DNA of 64,000 bases from NCBI GenBank assembly GCA_015067145.1, contig SVNA01000007.1, positions 22,288 to 86,287 of the forward strand, written 5' to 3'. Source of the stretch: Oscillospiraceae bacterium. GTDB lineage: Bacteria; Bacillota; Clostridia; Oscillospirales; Ruminococcaceae. Below are positions 8,862-18,464 of this stretch, piece after piece. Position numbers and translations under genes: made by a program. Numbering within the stretch: the first letter of the stretch is position 1; every line of letters begins with the position of its first letter. The notes beneath the pieces are model-generated. The model made no database searches and had not been told where the DNA came from. It saw nothing but the letters and a program-made list of their open reading frames with translations.

Positions 8862-10640
8862 GTGTTTAAGATTAACCTTAATATAAAATCAAATGAACGG
8901 TTGAAAACAGCCGCTATAGGTGCTGTGGTTGGTTTTCTGGTTTTCCTGTTAATATACGGTTTTTCTCCGCTGAATCCTTTAAATGAGCAGTTTGTTCTCA
9001 CCGGTTATCTGGAAAAGGATGTTGCACAGCATTATGCAGGATGGAAGCTGTTCAGAAACAGTCCGTGGAGTTTTCCTCTTGGTGTTGGCGAACTTATTGA
9101 GGCACCTTATGGCAACAGTGTCTCCTATACAGACAGCATTCCACTTTTTGCCATATTTTTTAAAGCTCTCTCCCCTATATTGCCTCACACTTTCCAGTAT
9201 TTCGGTATTTTTGTGGCACTGTGTTTTGTTTTGCAAGGGGCTTTTGGTGCTTTGCTTGTATCCCTTTTTGCCGATTGTCCTTTCTATTGCGGTTTGGGTG
9301 CTGCATTATTTTCCTTTGCACCTATTCTTTTGGAAAGAGCTTTCCGTCACTGTGCACTTACTGCACAGTTTCTGATTATTGCTGCCCTGTACTACTATTT
9401 CAAAAACAAAAAATCCTGCAGTAAAAGTTACCTTCCTTTCTATATTATTAATGCAGCTGCAATAACAATCCACCCATATTTTATTCCGTTTACATTTGCA
9501 ATTATGTTTGCTTTTGCTGTGGAAGATTTTTTCCTTGCAAAAAACCGATGGAAACCTTGGGTGCATATCGTGCTCAGCATAGCTGTTACACTGGCGGTTG
9601 GATATATTACAGGTGCATTTTTCAGTGGTGAAATACTTGCGGCAACCGGATATGGTTATTTCAGCCTTAACCTAAATGCCTTTTTCAACCCTGTCAGCGT
9701 TGAATTTACAGGCGAACACAACTGGTCCAGGCTCCTCGGTGACAGACCTTACTTCGGCGGACAGATTGAAGGTTTTAACTATCTGGGCTTAGGTATAATT
9801 GCGGCAGGTGCTGTAAGCTTTGCGGTTACTTTTTTGAAGGATTTCAAATCAGTAATAACTTTTGTAAAAAACCGCTTTGGCCTTATATTTGTCACCTTTT
9901 GCCTTACAGTATTTGCACTTGGTGATGCTGTGTATTTCGGAGGTCTCAAAATATTTGATATTCCGTATCCTGATGCTCTCAAGCAACTGTTCGGTATGTT
10001 CCGTGCAACAGGCAGATTCGGATATATGCTTCATTATCTGATTATTCTTTTTGCCCTGTACAGTATCTATAAATTTTTCTCTGCTTTTGACAAAAAAATT
10101 GCTTTTGCTGTAATGACAGTTCTCTTTGCAGTACAGATTTTTGACATAAGCGATGTGCTGATTGAAAAGCACGACTATTTCTACAGTTTTTCTGAAGATA
10201 ACAGACAGTATGAAACATTGATTGCACAGCATCCTTTCTGGGCTGATGCAGTACAGAGAGTGGACGGTGTGGTTGAAATATGTGATATCCACCAGCCTCT
10301 TTTTGGAAATGGTATGATTGATCTTGCCTCTGTCTGCGGTGAATACGGAAAAGGTATCAACTCCAACTTCTGTGCCCGTTTCAACTATGTATTGAGACAA
10401 AAACGCGTTGAAACACACAATTATCTTTTTGATAAAGGAGAATGCAGAAATTATCTGTTTATAATGGATAATCTGAACCATGCCCAGAATATTCTTGAAA
10501 ACGGCATAAGTCAGGCTTTTGTGGTTGACAGCCAGCTGGTTATGCTGCCTGCCCTGTACACTGATGAAGAAATTGCTTCGTTTACTGCTGCCGGCAACTT
10601 TGAACAGGTTACAGATTATGCCGCTTATATGACAAAATAA
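8862..10640 (+). CDS. Multi-pass membrane protein, GT-C glycosyltransferase-like (DUF6311-like)
   Basis: A 592-residue integral membrane protein with about 10-11 hydrophobic helices through residue ~440 and a soluble C-terminal part. The first outside loop holds GYLEKDVAQHYAGWKLFRNSPW, the kind of Asp/His loop found in GT-C enzymes that use polyprenyl-phosphate sugars. The overall look matches DUF6311-type proteins, so a role in cell-surface glycan or teichoic-acid glycosylation is plausible, not shown. GTG 8862 has AAAGG only two bases upstream, so the true start could be a little further in, for example TTG 8901. It is a single gene ended by a strong terminator. Confidence 0.75.
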   Translation: MFKINLNIKSNERLKTAAIGAVVGFLVFLLIYGFSPLNPLNEQFVLTGYLEKDVAQHYAGWKLFRNSPWSFPLGVGELIEAPYGNSVSYTDSIPLFAIFFKALSPILPHTFQYFGIFVALCFVLQGAFGALLVSLFADCPFYCGLGAALFSFAPILLERAFRHCALTAQFLIIAALYYYFKNKKSCSKSYLPFYIINAAAITIHPYFIPFTFAIMFAFAVEDFFLAKNRWKPWVHIVLSIAVTLAVGYITGAFFSGEILAATGYGYFSLNLNAFFNPVSVEFTGEHNWSRLLGDRPYFGGQIEGFNYLGLGIIAAGAVSFAVTFLKDFKSVITFVKNRFGLIFVTFCLTVFALGDAVYFGGLKIFDIPYPDALKQLFGMFRATGRFGYMLHYLIILFALYSIYKFFSAFDKKIAFAVMTVLFAVQIFDISDVLIEKHDYFYSFSEDNRQYETLIAQHPFWADAVQRVDGVVEICDIHQPLFGNGMIDLASVCGEYGKGINSNFCARFNYVLRQKRVETHNYLFDKGECRNYLFIMDNLNHAQNILENGISQAFVVDSQLVMLPALYTDEEIASFTAAGNFEQVTDYAAYMTK

Positions 10641-10654
10641 TCCCGGTAATAGAA

Positions 10655-10697
10655 CAAAAAAAGTGGAAATTCAAGTTTGAATTTCCACTTTTTTTGC
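10655..10697. terminator. Bidirectional intrinsic terminator
   Basis: AAAAAAAGTGGAAATTCAA pairs with TTGAATTTCCACTTTTTTT around a short loop. It separates the convergent 8862 gene and the MATE gene and works in both directions. Confidence 0.92.
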
Positions 10698-10716
10698 TTG
10701 TTTTATTATATTTTAT

Positions 10717-12075
10717 TTATGATTTTTTCAGCTGCACAAAGGCTTTGCCTCGCCATCCGCCTTTAAAATATCTCACCATATTCATAGACATAACTGTAAA
10801 CCAGCCCATACCCATACCTACCCATATGGACATTTCTCCGTAATGAATCATATGAACCAGCACATATGTGATTGGAAGACGGATTAATATCATACAGATG
10901 GTTGTAACCATCGAGAATTTAGCATCGCCTACACCACGCAGGAAATTGCTGAAAGTCTGCATAAACCCAAACAGAATATACAGCTTTGAACACAGTTTTA
11001 TAGCTTCTATGCCGATTGCCATAACATGAGCATCTTCTCCCATGCCAAACAGTCTGATAAGACTACCTGCAACCATCGGCAGAACAAACACTATAACTAT
11101 CCAGAAAACTGTCTGCAGCTTGAGAACATCAATAACCCCCTGTTTTGCTCTCTTTTCTTCCCCCGCACCAATATTCTGGCCGGCAAACATAGAAAGAGCC
11201 ATTGCAAGGTTCATCTGCGGCATTGTTACAAAGTTTTCTATCTTGTTTACAACGCTGAATGCTGCTGTCATATCAGCACCGAAGAAGTTTACAAAACGCT
11301 GTACCACCATAAAGTTGAGCGACAGCACAGACTGCTGGATTGCAGACGGCACACCGTATCTGATAATACCTCTGAGCAATTCTGTATCAAAAACAACTGT
11401 GCTTTTTGTAAGCTTGAAAATCTCGTATTTTCTGCCTACATATATGTGACAGCATACACAGCTTAAGGCCTGTGCAATAAGGGTTGCTATGGCAACACCT
11501 GCAACACCCATGCTGAAAGCCACCACAAACACAAGGTCGAGAATAATGTTTGTCACAGCAGAAAGTATAAGGAAGTAAAGCGGAGTTTTGCTGTCACCTA
11601 CTGCACGCAATACCGCCGCGTACATATTGTATATGAGTGTAAAGGGATATCCGATAAATGTTATAAACAGATATGTGTAGGAATCTGCATAAATCTCTGC
11701 TGGTGTCTGCAGCATATGAGTAAGCAGAGGATTTATAACAAGTACACCTGTAACTCCAAGAACTATGGAAAGCAGTAATGAAAAAATTGCACTTGTGGAA
11801 AATGCTCTTTTCAGTCTTTCATAATCCATTGCACCGTAAAGCTGAGATATAACAACAGACATACCTGTTGTAAACCCCATTGCCAGAGCAAGCACAAGAA
11901 ACTGTATACTGAATGTGCCGCCAACTGCCGCAACAGCATTTTTGCCCACAAAGTTGCCAACTATTATGGTATCAACCGTGCTGTAGAGCTGCTGGAAAAT
12001 ATTACCGATAAGCATCGGTATGGCAAAAACAAGCACTACTTTGCCCGGATTGCCTGTGAGAAAATTATGTTTCAA
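10717..12075 (-). CDS. MATE family efflux transporter
   Basis: A 452-residue, 12-helix multidrug and toxin extrusion protein that would export drugs or metabolites in exchange for Na+ or H+. The N terminus (FLTGNPGKVVLVFAIPMLIG followed by NIFQQLYSTVDTIIVGNFVG) is the family hallmark, and the second half repeats the fold near NFMVVQRFVNFFGADMTAAF. The start is TTG 12075, seven bases behind GGAGG; no better ATG is available. It follows mutS2 by 32 bases and may be the last gene of that long operon. The substrate is unknown. Confidence 0.93.
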   Translation of the reverse strand: MKHNFLTGNPGKVVLVFAIPMLIGNIFQQLYSTVDTIIVGNFVGKNAVAAVGGTFSIQFLVLALAMGFTTGMSVVISQLYGAMDYERLKRAFSTSAIFSLLLSIVLGVTGVLVINPLLTHMLQTPAEIYADSYTYLFITFIGYPFTLIYNMYAAVLRAVGDSKTPLYFLILSAVTNIILDLVFVVAFSMGVAGVAIATLIAQALSCVCCHIYVGRKYEIFKLTKSTVVFDTELLRGIIRYGVPSAIQQSVLSLNFMVVQRFVNFFGADMTAAFSVVNKIENFVTMPQMNLAMALSMFAGQNIGAGEEKRAKQGVIDVLKLQTVFWIVIVFVLPMVAGSLIRLFGMGEDAHVMAIGIEAIKLCSKLYILFGFMQTFSNFLRGVGDAKFSMVTTICMILIRLPITYVLVHMIHYGEMSIWVGMGMGWFTVMSMNMVRYFKGGWRGKAFVQLKKS

Positions 12076-12107
12076 ATTTTTTCCTCCGAAACTATATAAA
12101 CATCAGA

Positions 12108-14501
12108 TTATTTAAGTTCAACCACGGTTACACCGGCTTCTCCTTCGCCGTAAACACCAAAGCGGAAATAGCTTACGTGTTTGTGCTTTTTGAGGAACTG
12201 ATGGATGCCGCTGCGAAGAGCACCCGTGCCCTTGCCATGAATGATATACACAGTGTGCTGACGGTTCATAAAGCAGTTGTCAAGGAAGCGGTCAACCTCC
12301 ATAACAGCCTCGTCAACCGTGAGACCGATAACGTTGATTTCCATACTTGCACTGCGGGAAGAAGCGGATGTTGTATTGTTCTTTGTGCCCTGACGCACAT
12401 TACGCACACCACCCTGATTTTTTGGCTTCTTGGCCGGTGATATATCCTGATACAGATCGGAAATATGCACCTTTGTTTTGATAATGCCAGCTACAACATC
12501 AACCATACCGTCCTTGTTTGAAGGCCCCTGAACAACCGCCTGCTTGTTGAGAGAGCCGATAACAACCTTGTCGCCTTTTTTTACTGTCTCAACCTTTGGC
12601 AGTGCGATGCTTTCTTCCTCTGGTTTATCCACAGCAGAAATAAGTTTTGCTGTGTCTTTGCGGGCAATTTCTCTCGCTTTCTGCAGACGCTGCTGTGCTG
12701 AGATATTTTCCTGTTTCTGCAGCACTTTAAGTTCATCGCTGAGACGGTAAGCCTCGTCCTGAACCTTCTGCGCATCATTTTTGGCTTTTGCTGTGATGGC
12801 ATCTGCCTGTCTCTGTGCTTCTTTTATTATTTTTTCGCTCTTCTCCTCTGCCTGACGCATCTTTGTGCCGGCATAGTCCTTGAGCCTTTCAATCTCTTCC
12901 TGTCCTGCTTTCAGCTGTTTTTTCAGATCTTCCAGCTGGGCAAGAACACTGTCCAGACGTTTTTCATCTTCAGAAAGATGCTTTTTAGCATTTTCGATGA
13001 TATCTTCGCCTATGCCAAGACGTTTGGAAATATAGAAGGCATTGGATTTGCCGGGTACGCCCATAATGATTTTATAGGTCGGCATAAGGGTATTTGTGTC
13101 AAACTCACAGCTTGCGTTCTGCACACCCTCGGTTTCAAGGGCATATACTTTCAGTTCACCATAGTGGGTTGTAGCCATAACCTTGCTGCCCTTTGCACGA
13201 AGTTTTTCAATAATGCTCAGAGCAAGTGCTGCACCTTCCGCAGGGTCTGTACCCGCACCAAGTTCATCCATAAGCACAAGACTTTTTTCGTTTGCCTGTT
13301 TAAGTATCTGACCAATATTCTTCATATGACCTGAGAATGTGGAAAGGCTCTGTTCAATGCTTTGTTCATCACCGATATCAACAAGTATATTTTCAAAAAC
13401 ACATACTGAACTGCTTTCGTGAGCCGGAATAAGCATACCTGTACAGGCCATAGCACACAGAAGCCCTGCTGTTTTGAGGGAAACTGTTTTACCGCCTGTG
13501 TTAGGCCCTGTGATAATCATTGTGTCATAGCTGAAACCAAGCTCGATATCTGTAGGCACAACCTTTGTTTTGTCAATCAGAGGATGACGTGCTTTTTTGA
13601 GGCTGAACTGAAGATTTGGATTAACCTTAGGCATAACACCGTTCATGCCCATAGCCAGCTTTGCCTTTGCCACAATCATATCAATCTGCAGCATCTTTTC
13701 ATAGCTGTCAAAGAACAGCCCTGAATTCTGTGCCACCATAGCAGAAAGACGTGTGAGGATTTTGTTGATTTCATCCTGCTCTTCATTGAAAAGCTGCATT
13801 ATTTTGTTGTTTAAATCCGCAACTGCAGCCGGTTCGATAAAGTATGTAGAACCGGATGAGGAAACATCGTGAACTGTGCCCGGAATTTCTCCCTTTGCTT
13901 CTGCCCTTACAGGCACAACAAATTTGTTGTTACGGATTGTAACAACAGCTTCCTGCAGATATTTCTGATATGTTGTATTTCTGATAATACTTTCCAGTCT
14001 TTCTCTTACAGCACTTTCCGCTTTTTTAATCTTTCTTCTGATATCATAAAGTGTGTCAGAAGCATTGTCAGCCACCTGATTATCGGACAGAATGCTGTCA
14101 AAAATCGTTCTTTCCAGCTGTGGATTTTCTGTCAGTGACATAACTGTCCAGTCGATTATATCGCTGTTTCTTTCGTACTGGAGATACCATTTTTTCACAC
14201 GGCTGAAGTTGCGGTACATACGGGCAACTGTAAGTAATTGCTCACATGAAAGCATCGCACCTTTTTCACTGTGTACAACTGCACCGTAACAGCCGTTTGC
14301 ACTGTCAAGGCTTGGGTTACCGTATTTGAGTATATAACTCATAACAGTATCCGTTGCAAGCAGGCTTTCATAAACCTGCTCATTATCTGTAAACGGAACC
14401 AGCTTTACAGCTGCTTCCTTATTTTCGTCAAACACACAAAAGCCCGCAAGCTGCTGTGTTATAACGTTGTATTCTATTGAATTTAAACTTTTTTCTCTCA
14501 C
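12108..14501 (-). CDS. mutS2: Endonuclease MutS2 / ribosome-splitting factor RqcU
   Basis: MutS2 is a homodimeric ATPase implicated in suppressing recombination and, in Bacillus, in splitting collided ribosomes. This 797-residue copy has the MutS core, a Walker A TGPNTGGKTVSLKT, a Walker B LVLMDELGAGTDPAEGAAL, a long coiled coil (about residues 520-620) and a C-terminal Smr nuclease domain (VYIIHGKGTGALRSGIHQFL). It lacks the mismatch-binding domain I, as expected. The start is GTG 14501, one base after the recO stop, so it is probably co-translated with recO. The length is normal. Confidence 0.95.
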   Translation of the reverse strand: MREKSLNSIEYNVITQQLAGFCVFDENKEAAVKLVPFTDNEQVYESLLATDTVMSYILKYGNPSLDSANGCYGAVVHSEKGAMLSCEQLLTVARMYRNFSRVKKWYLQYERNSDIIDWTVMSLTENPQLERTIFDSILSDNQVADNASDTLYDIRRKIKKAESAVRERLESIIRNTTYQKYLQEAVVTIRNNKFVVPVRAEAKGEIPGTVHDVSSSGSTYFIEPAAVADLNNKIMQLFNEEQDEINKILTRLSAMVAQNSGLFFDSYEKMLQIDMIVAKAKLAMGMNGVMPKVNPNLQFSLKKARHPLIDKTKVVPTDIELGFSYDTMIITGPNTGGKTVSLKTAGLLCAMACTGMLIPAHESSSVCVFENILVDIGDEQSIEQSLSTFSGHMKNIGQILKQANEKSLVLMDELGAGTDPAEGAALALSIIEKLRAKGSKVMATTHYGELKVYALETEGVQNASCEFDTNTLMPTYKIIMGVPGKSNAFYISKRLGIGEDIIENAKKHLSEDEKRLDSVLAQLEDLKKQLKAGQEEIERLKDYAGTKMRQAEEKSEKIIKEAQRQADAITAKAKNDAQKVQDEAYRLSDELKVLQKQENISAQQRLQKAREIARKDTAKLISAVDKPEEESIALPKVETVKKGDKVVIGSLNKQAVVQGPSNKDGMVDVVAGIIKTKVHISDLYQDISPAKKPKNQGGVRNVRQGTKNNTTSASSRSASMEINVIGLTVDEAVMEVDRFLDNCFMNRQHTVYIIHGKGTGALRSGIHQFLKKHKHVSYFRFGVYGEGEAGVTVVELK

Positions 14502-14502
14502 T

Positions 14503-15303
14503 TTAACTACCTTTTACGCTCTCAATTTCCGCCTCAATCAACGGTTTTATAAGCGGTTTTAAAAAATCAAGGGTTTTATAGCTGTCTTTTGTGTGATTTA
14601 GTACATATTTTTCACATATATGTCCTAATTGTATAAGACTGAATCCTTTCAGCCTGAAGGAAAACATCTGCTCAAGGTCTGCAAGGGCAAGATACCGCAA
14701 TGCCAGTGTTACAGGCGGTTCTGATATAGAATATCCCACATCATAATTCTGTTTGCAGTCAGGACAGACAAGATATCCTTCCTCCGTATCGAACCAGAAT
14801 ATATCTTTCTGATATTCGTTGCATCGTTTGCACCCCACAAGATTGGGCCGGAACCCGATATCACTCATCAGCCGCATCTCAAAGGCTGCTTTTGTCATAA
14901 GCAGCGACCATTTCCCTTCGCATAGCATATACAGACAGTTAAGGAACAATCGTAAGATATCGTTTGACACTTCATCAGGTACAACCGCCTCACATACAAG
15001 CTCTGACATGTACATTGCAAGAGCGATATTTTCCACCGAATCAGACAGGTTATAAAAAACCTTTTTTACCACAGCTTCGTTAAGCTGGTACATTTTGTCG
15101 CCACGGCCTTCAAAAATAACAAATTCGCTGTATGTAAACACACCAGTAGAGCTATGAAACTTGTTTTTAAGTCTCATAGCTCCTTTGGCATATATTGAAA
15201 TTACGCCCAGTTCTTTGGTGAGAACGGTTATTACCTTATCGCTCTCCTTCATTGGAAGCTCTCGCAGCACTACTCCGTTCACTTTTAGTAGTTGATTTGC
15301 CAT
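14503..15303 (-). CDS. recO: DNA repair protein RecO
   Basis: RecO loads RecA at gaps with RecF and RecR and anneals single strands. This 266-residue protein has the N-terminal OB fold (GVVLRELPMKESDKVITVLTK), a helical middle and a four-Cys zinc motif (CKRC...CPDC) near residue 165. I prefer ATG 15303 (MANQLLKV) because AGAGG lies six bases upstream; TTG 15309 has no such spacing. Its first 68 bases overlap the yqzL-like gene in another frame. It sits in the era-recO order common in Firmicutes. Confidence 0.94.
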   Translation of the reverse strand: MANQLLKVNGVVLRELPMKESDKVITVLTKELGVISIYAKGAMRLKNKFHSSTGVFTYSEFVIFEGRGDKMYQLNEAVVKKVFYNLSDSVENIALAMYMSELVCEAVVPDEVSNDILRLFLNCLYMLCEGKWSLLMTKAAFEMRLMSDIGFRPNLVGCKRCNEYQKDIFWFDTEEGYLVCPDCKQNYDVGYSISEPPVTLALRYLALADLEQMFSFRLKGFSLIQLGHICEKYVLNHTKDSYKTLDFLKPLIKPLIEAEIESVKGS

Positions 15304-15415
15304 CTGCAACCTCTTTTATAATCTCCTGTCCCGACTGTGATAAACACTGCCGATAGTGCAGATAATCCTCTACACTGCCTGTTCTGAGAAATCTGTTCCA
15401 ATAATCTATACGCAT
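15236..15415 (-). CDS. yqzL: YqzL-like small protein overlapping recO
   Basis: A 59-codon frame starts at ATG 15415 with AAGGAGTGA about 8 bases upstream and ends at TAA 15236. The N-terminal half, MRIDYWNRFLRTGSVEDYLH, matches the small YqzL family (W, F, TG, E and YL positions), which lies between era and recO in Bacillus. The C-terminal ~20 residues are Ser/Arg/Glu-rich and are encoded by sequence that also encodes the RecO N terminus in another frame, making the protein longer than the usual ~47 residues. The YqzL function is unknown. Position and ribosome binding site support translation; I infer coupling to recO. Confidence 0.75.
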   Translation of the reverse strand: MRIDYWNRFLRTGSVEDYLHYRQCLSQSGQEIIKEVADGKSTTKSERSSAARASNEGER

Positions 15416-15489
15416 TTACAAATCACTCCTTTTCTGAAAGTGATTTTATTATTCCAATGCTGAACAGATGTATTAATGGCAATTACAGG

Positions 15490-16392
15490 TTATTCGTCTT
15501 TGAAACCGAAATCGTTGAGGATATAGTTGCTGTCACGCCAGTCCTCTTTTACCTTTACCCAGCATTCCATAAACACTTTCGCACCAAGGAACTGTTCTAT
15601 ATCCATACGGGCCTGACTGCTGATTTTTTTAAGCATTGCCCCCTGTTTACCGATAATCATACCTTTGTGGCTCTTTCTTTCACAGTAGATAACCACACTG
15701 ATATCCACCATATTTTTGCCTTTTCGTTCCTTGAACTTTTCCACCTCTACGTTTGTGCCGTGCGGTATTTCTTCAAAGAGATTAAGCAGCAGTTTTTCAC
15801 GGACAATTTCACTTACAATTACCTTTTCAGGCATATTCGTAATTGCATCTTCTTCAAAATAATGAGGGCCTTCCATTGCATAGCTGTCGATAAGGCCGAG
15901 AAGTTCCTCAACCCCCTCATTATCCTTTGCACTTGTAGCAACAACCCTGTCGAATACACCGATTTCGCTGAGCATTTTCATCTGTTTATCAAGGTCTGCT
16001 GCTTTTTTCAGTGTATCCTTTTTGTTTACTACTGCAATAGCCGGAATTCTGTTCTTTTTAATGCTGTCGACAAGGCTCATTTCCGCCTCGTTAAGCTCAC
16101 CATATGGCTCGAAAATCATAACCGCAAGGTCAACATCTGCTATTGTTTTGTGGCTTGTTTTTACCATTCTCTCGCCAAGTTTTGTTCTTGGTGTGTGGAT
16201 GCCCGGTGTGTCCATAAACACAAACTGTGTTGCACCTTTTGTTAGAATGCCTGTAATGCTTGTACGGGTTGTCTGTGGTTTCTGTGTTACAATGGCAATT
16301 TTTTCACCAAGAATTAGGTTCATAAGTGAAGATTTGCCAACATTTGGTTTGCCAACCATAGCCACAAAGATTGATTTTGTATTGAGTTCCAT
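15490..16392 (-). CDS. era: GTPase Era
   Basis: Era binds the 3' end of 16S rRNA and assists 30S subunit maturation. The 300-residue protein has all GTPase motifs: G1 GKPNVGKSS, the switch region with TTRTSITG, G3 DTPGIHTP, G4 NKKD and a G5-like ATSAK. A C-terminal KH domain has MIIGKQGAMLKKI. The length is standard. AAAGGTAAAATTT precedes ATG 16392. It is 11 bases after the dgkA-like gene and 74 bases before the yqzL-like gene, the usual ybeY-dgkA-era order. Confidence 0.97.
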   Translation of the reverse strand: MELNTKSIFVAMVGKPNVGKSSLMNLILGEKIAIVTQKPQTTRTSITGILTKGATQFVFMDTPGIHTPRTKLGERMVKTSHKTIADVDLAVMIFEPYGELNEAEMSLVDSIKKNRIPAIAVVNKKDTLKKAADLDKQMKMLSEIGVFDRVVATSAKDNEGVEELLGLIDSYAMEGPHYFEEDAITNMPEKVIVSEIVREKLLLNLFEEIPHGTNVEVEKFKERKGKNMVDISVVIYCERKSHKGMIIGKQGAMLKKISSQARMDIEQFLGAKVFMECWVKVKEDWRDSNYILNDFGFKDE

Positions 16393-16403
16393 AAATTTTA
16401 CCT

Positions 16404-16868
16404 TTATTTTTTATCGTTGATGTTATCGTAAGTTATAAATTTATATGATGCAAAAAGTGTAACTGCAAAGCAAAGAAGCATAATTGGATATGATATAAAG
16501 AAACTGAAGATTTTCTTGAAAACCTCAACATCCCAAAACAGCATAATACCCGCAACAGCCGCTCCGACCGCCACAAGCAGCACACCGCCTGCTGCTGTAT
16601 CCTTTGCCGCACCGGCCTGCATATAATGCTCTTTGTCCGGCTTGTCCACTGCTCTTTCCACTGCTGTGTTCATAAGTTCAAAACCCAAAACTGTAAAACA
16701 TATAAACAACAGCAGCACCTTTTGCGTAAGGGTGAAATCATAAAACCTTGAAAAAATCAGCACATAAAAAGCCACCACAATATCTATACGTACATTGCGT
16801 TCTTCCTTTATGCCTGTCCATATTCCATTGAGGGCATAGCCCAGACTTTTTACAAGTTTTGCAATCAT
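16404..16868 (-). CDS. dgkA: Diacylglycerol/undecaprenol kinase family protein
   Basis: A small membrane kinase of 154 residues. In Gram-positives this family phosphorylates undecaprenol to recycle the cell-wall lipid carrier. Visible features are the N-terminal amphipathic AKLVKSLGYALNGI, the ERNVRI segment, and the signature ELMNTAVERAVDKPDKEHY followed by AKDTAAGGVLL, which holds the catalytic Glu and nucleotide-contacting residues. Helices follow at about 28-48, 52-67, 95-112 and 122-142, one more than the minimal three. The start lies two bases after the ybeY stop. The weak ribosome binding site suggests coupling to ybeY. Confidence 0.92.
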   Translation of the reverse strand: MIAKLVKSLGYALNGIWTGIKEERNVRIDIVVAFYVLIFSRFYDFTLTQKVLLLFICFTVLGFELMNTAVERAVDKPDKEHYMQAGAAKDTAAGGVLLVAVGAAVAGIMLFWDVEVFKKIFSFFISYPIMLLCFAVTLFASYKFITYDNINDKK

Positions 16869-16870
16869 TT

Positions 16871-17371
16871 TTATTCAATATCCTGACCGTATGTAAATGT
16901 TCGCTGAAGCCCAAGTTTTGCAAGTACCTGTTCTTCCTTTTCGCGCATAACTGCAGCTTCTCTGCCGCCATTTTCATGGTCATATCCAAGGAGATGATAC
17001 ATGGAATGAACTGTGAGAAATGCCACTTCTCGCTGCAGAGAGTGACCGTATAAGTCGGCCTGTTCCATAGCTTTTTCAAGAGAAATTACAATGTCCCCCA
17101 GAAGGACAGCACCTGTATCCTGGTCAACATCGTATGTATCTTCCTCGCCCAAAGGGAAGGAAAGCACATCCGTCGGCTGCGGTTTGTTGCGGAAATCACC
17201 ATTGAGCTGTGCTATTTCTTCGTTATCAACAAATGTTACGGAAACTTCACAGTCCTCTTCAAAACCTTCGTTTACCAGAACTGCATTGCAGCTTCTTCTT
17301 ATAAGCAGTTTGATGCCTGCAGGCACCTTTACCGCTTTCTGACTGTTCTGAATTAAAACTTTATTTGACAT
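16871..17371 (-). CDS. ybeY: Endoribonuclease YbeY (rRNA maturation factor)
   Basis: YbeY is a zinc-dependent endoribonuclease involved in 16S rRNA 3'-end maturation and ribosome quality control. The 166-residue protein carries the zinc motif HSMYHLLGYDHE, with three His in the HxxxHxxxxxH pattern; the more usual Gly and Leu after the first His are Ser and Met here. NKPQPTDVLSFPLGEE and GDIVIS are further family motifs. The start is ATG 17371 (MSNKV) behind AGAGGTAAATACAGAT, not the ATG 25 codons upstream, which lies inside phoH. It overlaps the phoH stop by 11 bases, a typical coupled pair. Confidence 0.95.
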   Translation of the reverse strand: MSNKVLIQNSQKAVKVPAGIKLLIRRSCNAVLVNEGFEEDCEVSVTFVDNEEIAQLNGDFRNKPQPTDVLSFPLGEEDTYDVDQDTGAVLLGDIVISLEKAMEQADLYGHSLQREVAFLTVHSMYHLLGYDHENGGREAAVMREKEEQVLAKLGLQRTFTYGQDIE

Positions 17372-18377
17372 ATCTGTATTTACCTCTTTTTTCTGCACCC
17401 GGGTTATATGCCGGTCTGTCAGGTTTTTCTGTTGCTGCTTTTTCATAAGCCTTTACGATATCCTGAACAAGCTTGTGTCTTACAACGTCTTTTTCTGAAA
17501 GACGTATGATTGCTATATCATCTATATTTTTGAGAATTGAGATGGCATCCTTGAGACCTGACTTTTTATCTGCAGGCAGGTCAATCTGTGTAACGTCACC
17601 TGTCACAACAATTTTTGAACCGTTACCCATACGTGTAAGGAACATCTTCATCTGTTCCTTTGTTGTGTTCTGTGCTTCGTCCAGAATGATAAAGCTGTCA
17701 TCAAGGGTACGTCCACGCATATATGCAAGCGGGGCAACTTCAATAACTCCCTTTTCCATAAGTTTCTGGAAGGTTTCCGGTCCAATCATATCAAACAGTC
17801 CGTCATAAAGCGGACGTAGATAAGGGTCAACCTTATTCTGCAGGTCCCCCGGCAGAAAGCCCAGCTTTTCCCCTGCTTCAACTGCAGGCCGTGTGAGGAT
17901 AATTCTGGAAACCTGACCGGATTTGAAAGCTTTTACCGCCATTGCAACAGCAAGATAAGTTTTACCTGTGCCTGCAGGGCCGATACCGAATGTGATGCTG
18001 TTTTTGCTGATAGCCTTGAGATATTCGGTCTGTCCCAGGGTCTTGCTGCGGATAGGCTTGCCTTTTGCTGTGAGCAGAACAAGATCAGAATGCATATTTT
18101 TAACCTTTTCTGCATCGCCTGACTGTGCCATATTTATACAGTAATGTATAGACTGTTCATCAAGTGTTGTACCCTGAGAGTACAGATCTGTCATAGTATT
18201 GAGTGCTGTGAGAGTTTTGCGGACATTCTCATCTTCACCAATAATTTTAAACTCTGTTCCGCGGCATACAATACCAACACCGAAAGCTTTTTCCAGATCT
18301 GTGATATTTTTGTTGAAAGGCCCGCTTATAAGCAGGGCAATATCATTTGTCAACGCTTCAAAAATTTTTTCTGCCAA
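17361..18377 (-). CDS. phoH: PhoH family protein (ATPase)
   Basis: A cytoplasmic P-loop ATPase of the PhoH/YbeZ type, thought to act with YbeY on RNA. The 338-residue protein has an N-terminal KH-like region, Walker A GPAGTGKTYLA at about residue 138, and Walker B FIILDEAQNTTKEQMKMFLT with GSKIVVTGD after it. The start codon is TTG 18377 with GAGGTGG eight bases upstream; no ATG fits. It is followed by ybeY with an 11-base overlap and preceded by yqfD at 87 bases, the same order as in Bacillus. Confidence 0.95.
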   Translation of the reverse strand: MAEKIFEALTNDIALLISGPFNKNITDLEKAFGVGIVCRGTEFKIIGEDENVRKTLTALNTMTDLYSQGTTLDEQSIHYCINMAQSGDAEKVKNMHSDLVLLTAKGKPIRSKTLGQTEYLKAISKNSITFGIGPAGTGKTYLAVAMAVKAFKSGQVSRIILTRPAVEAGEKLGFLPGDLQNKVDPYLRPLYDGLFDMIGPETFQKLMEKGVIEVAPLAYMRGRTLDDSFIILDEAQNTTKEQMKMFLTRMGNGSKIVVTGDVTQIDLPADKKSGLKDAISILKNIDDIAIIRLSEKDVVRHKLVQDIVKAYEKAATEKPDRPAYNPGAEKRGKYRYVK

Positions 18378-18464
18378 ATTGCCACCTCAAAAAATTAATA
18401 CTTTTTCAATTTATTAGTATAACATATATTTTCATACAAGTAAATTATTATATATAAATAATTA

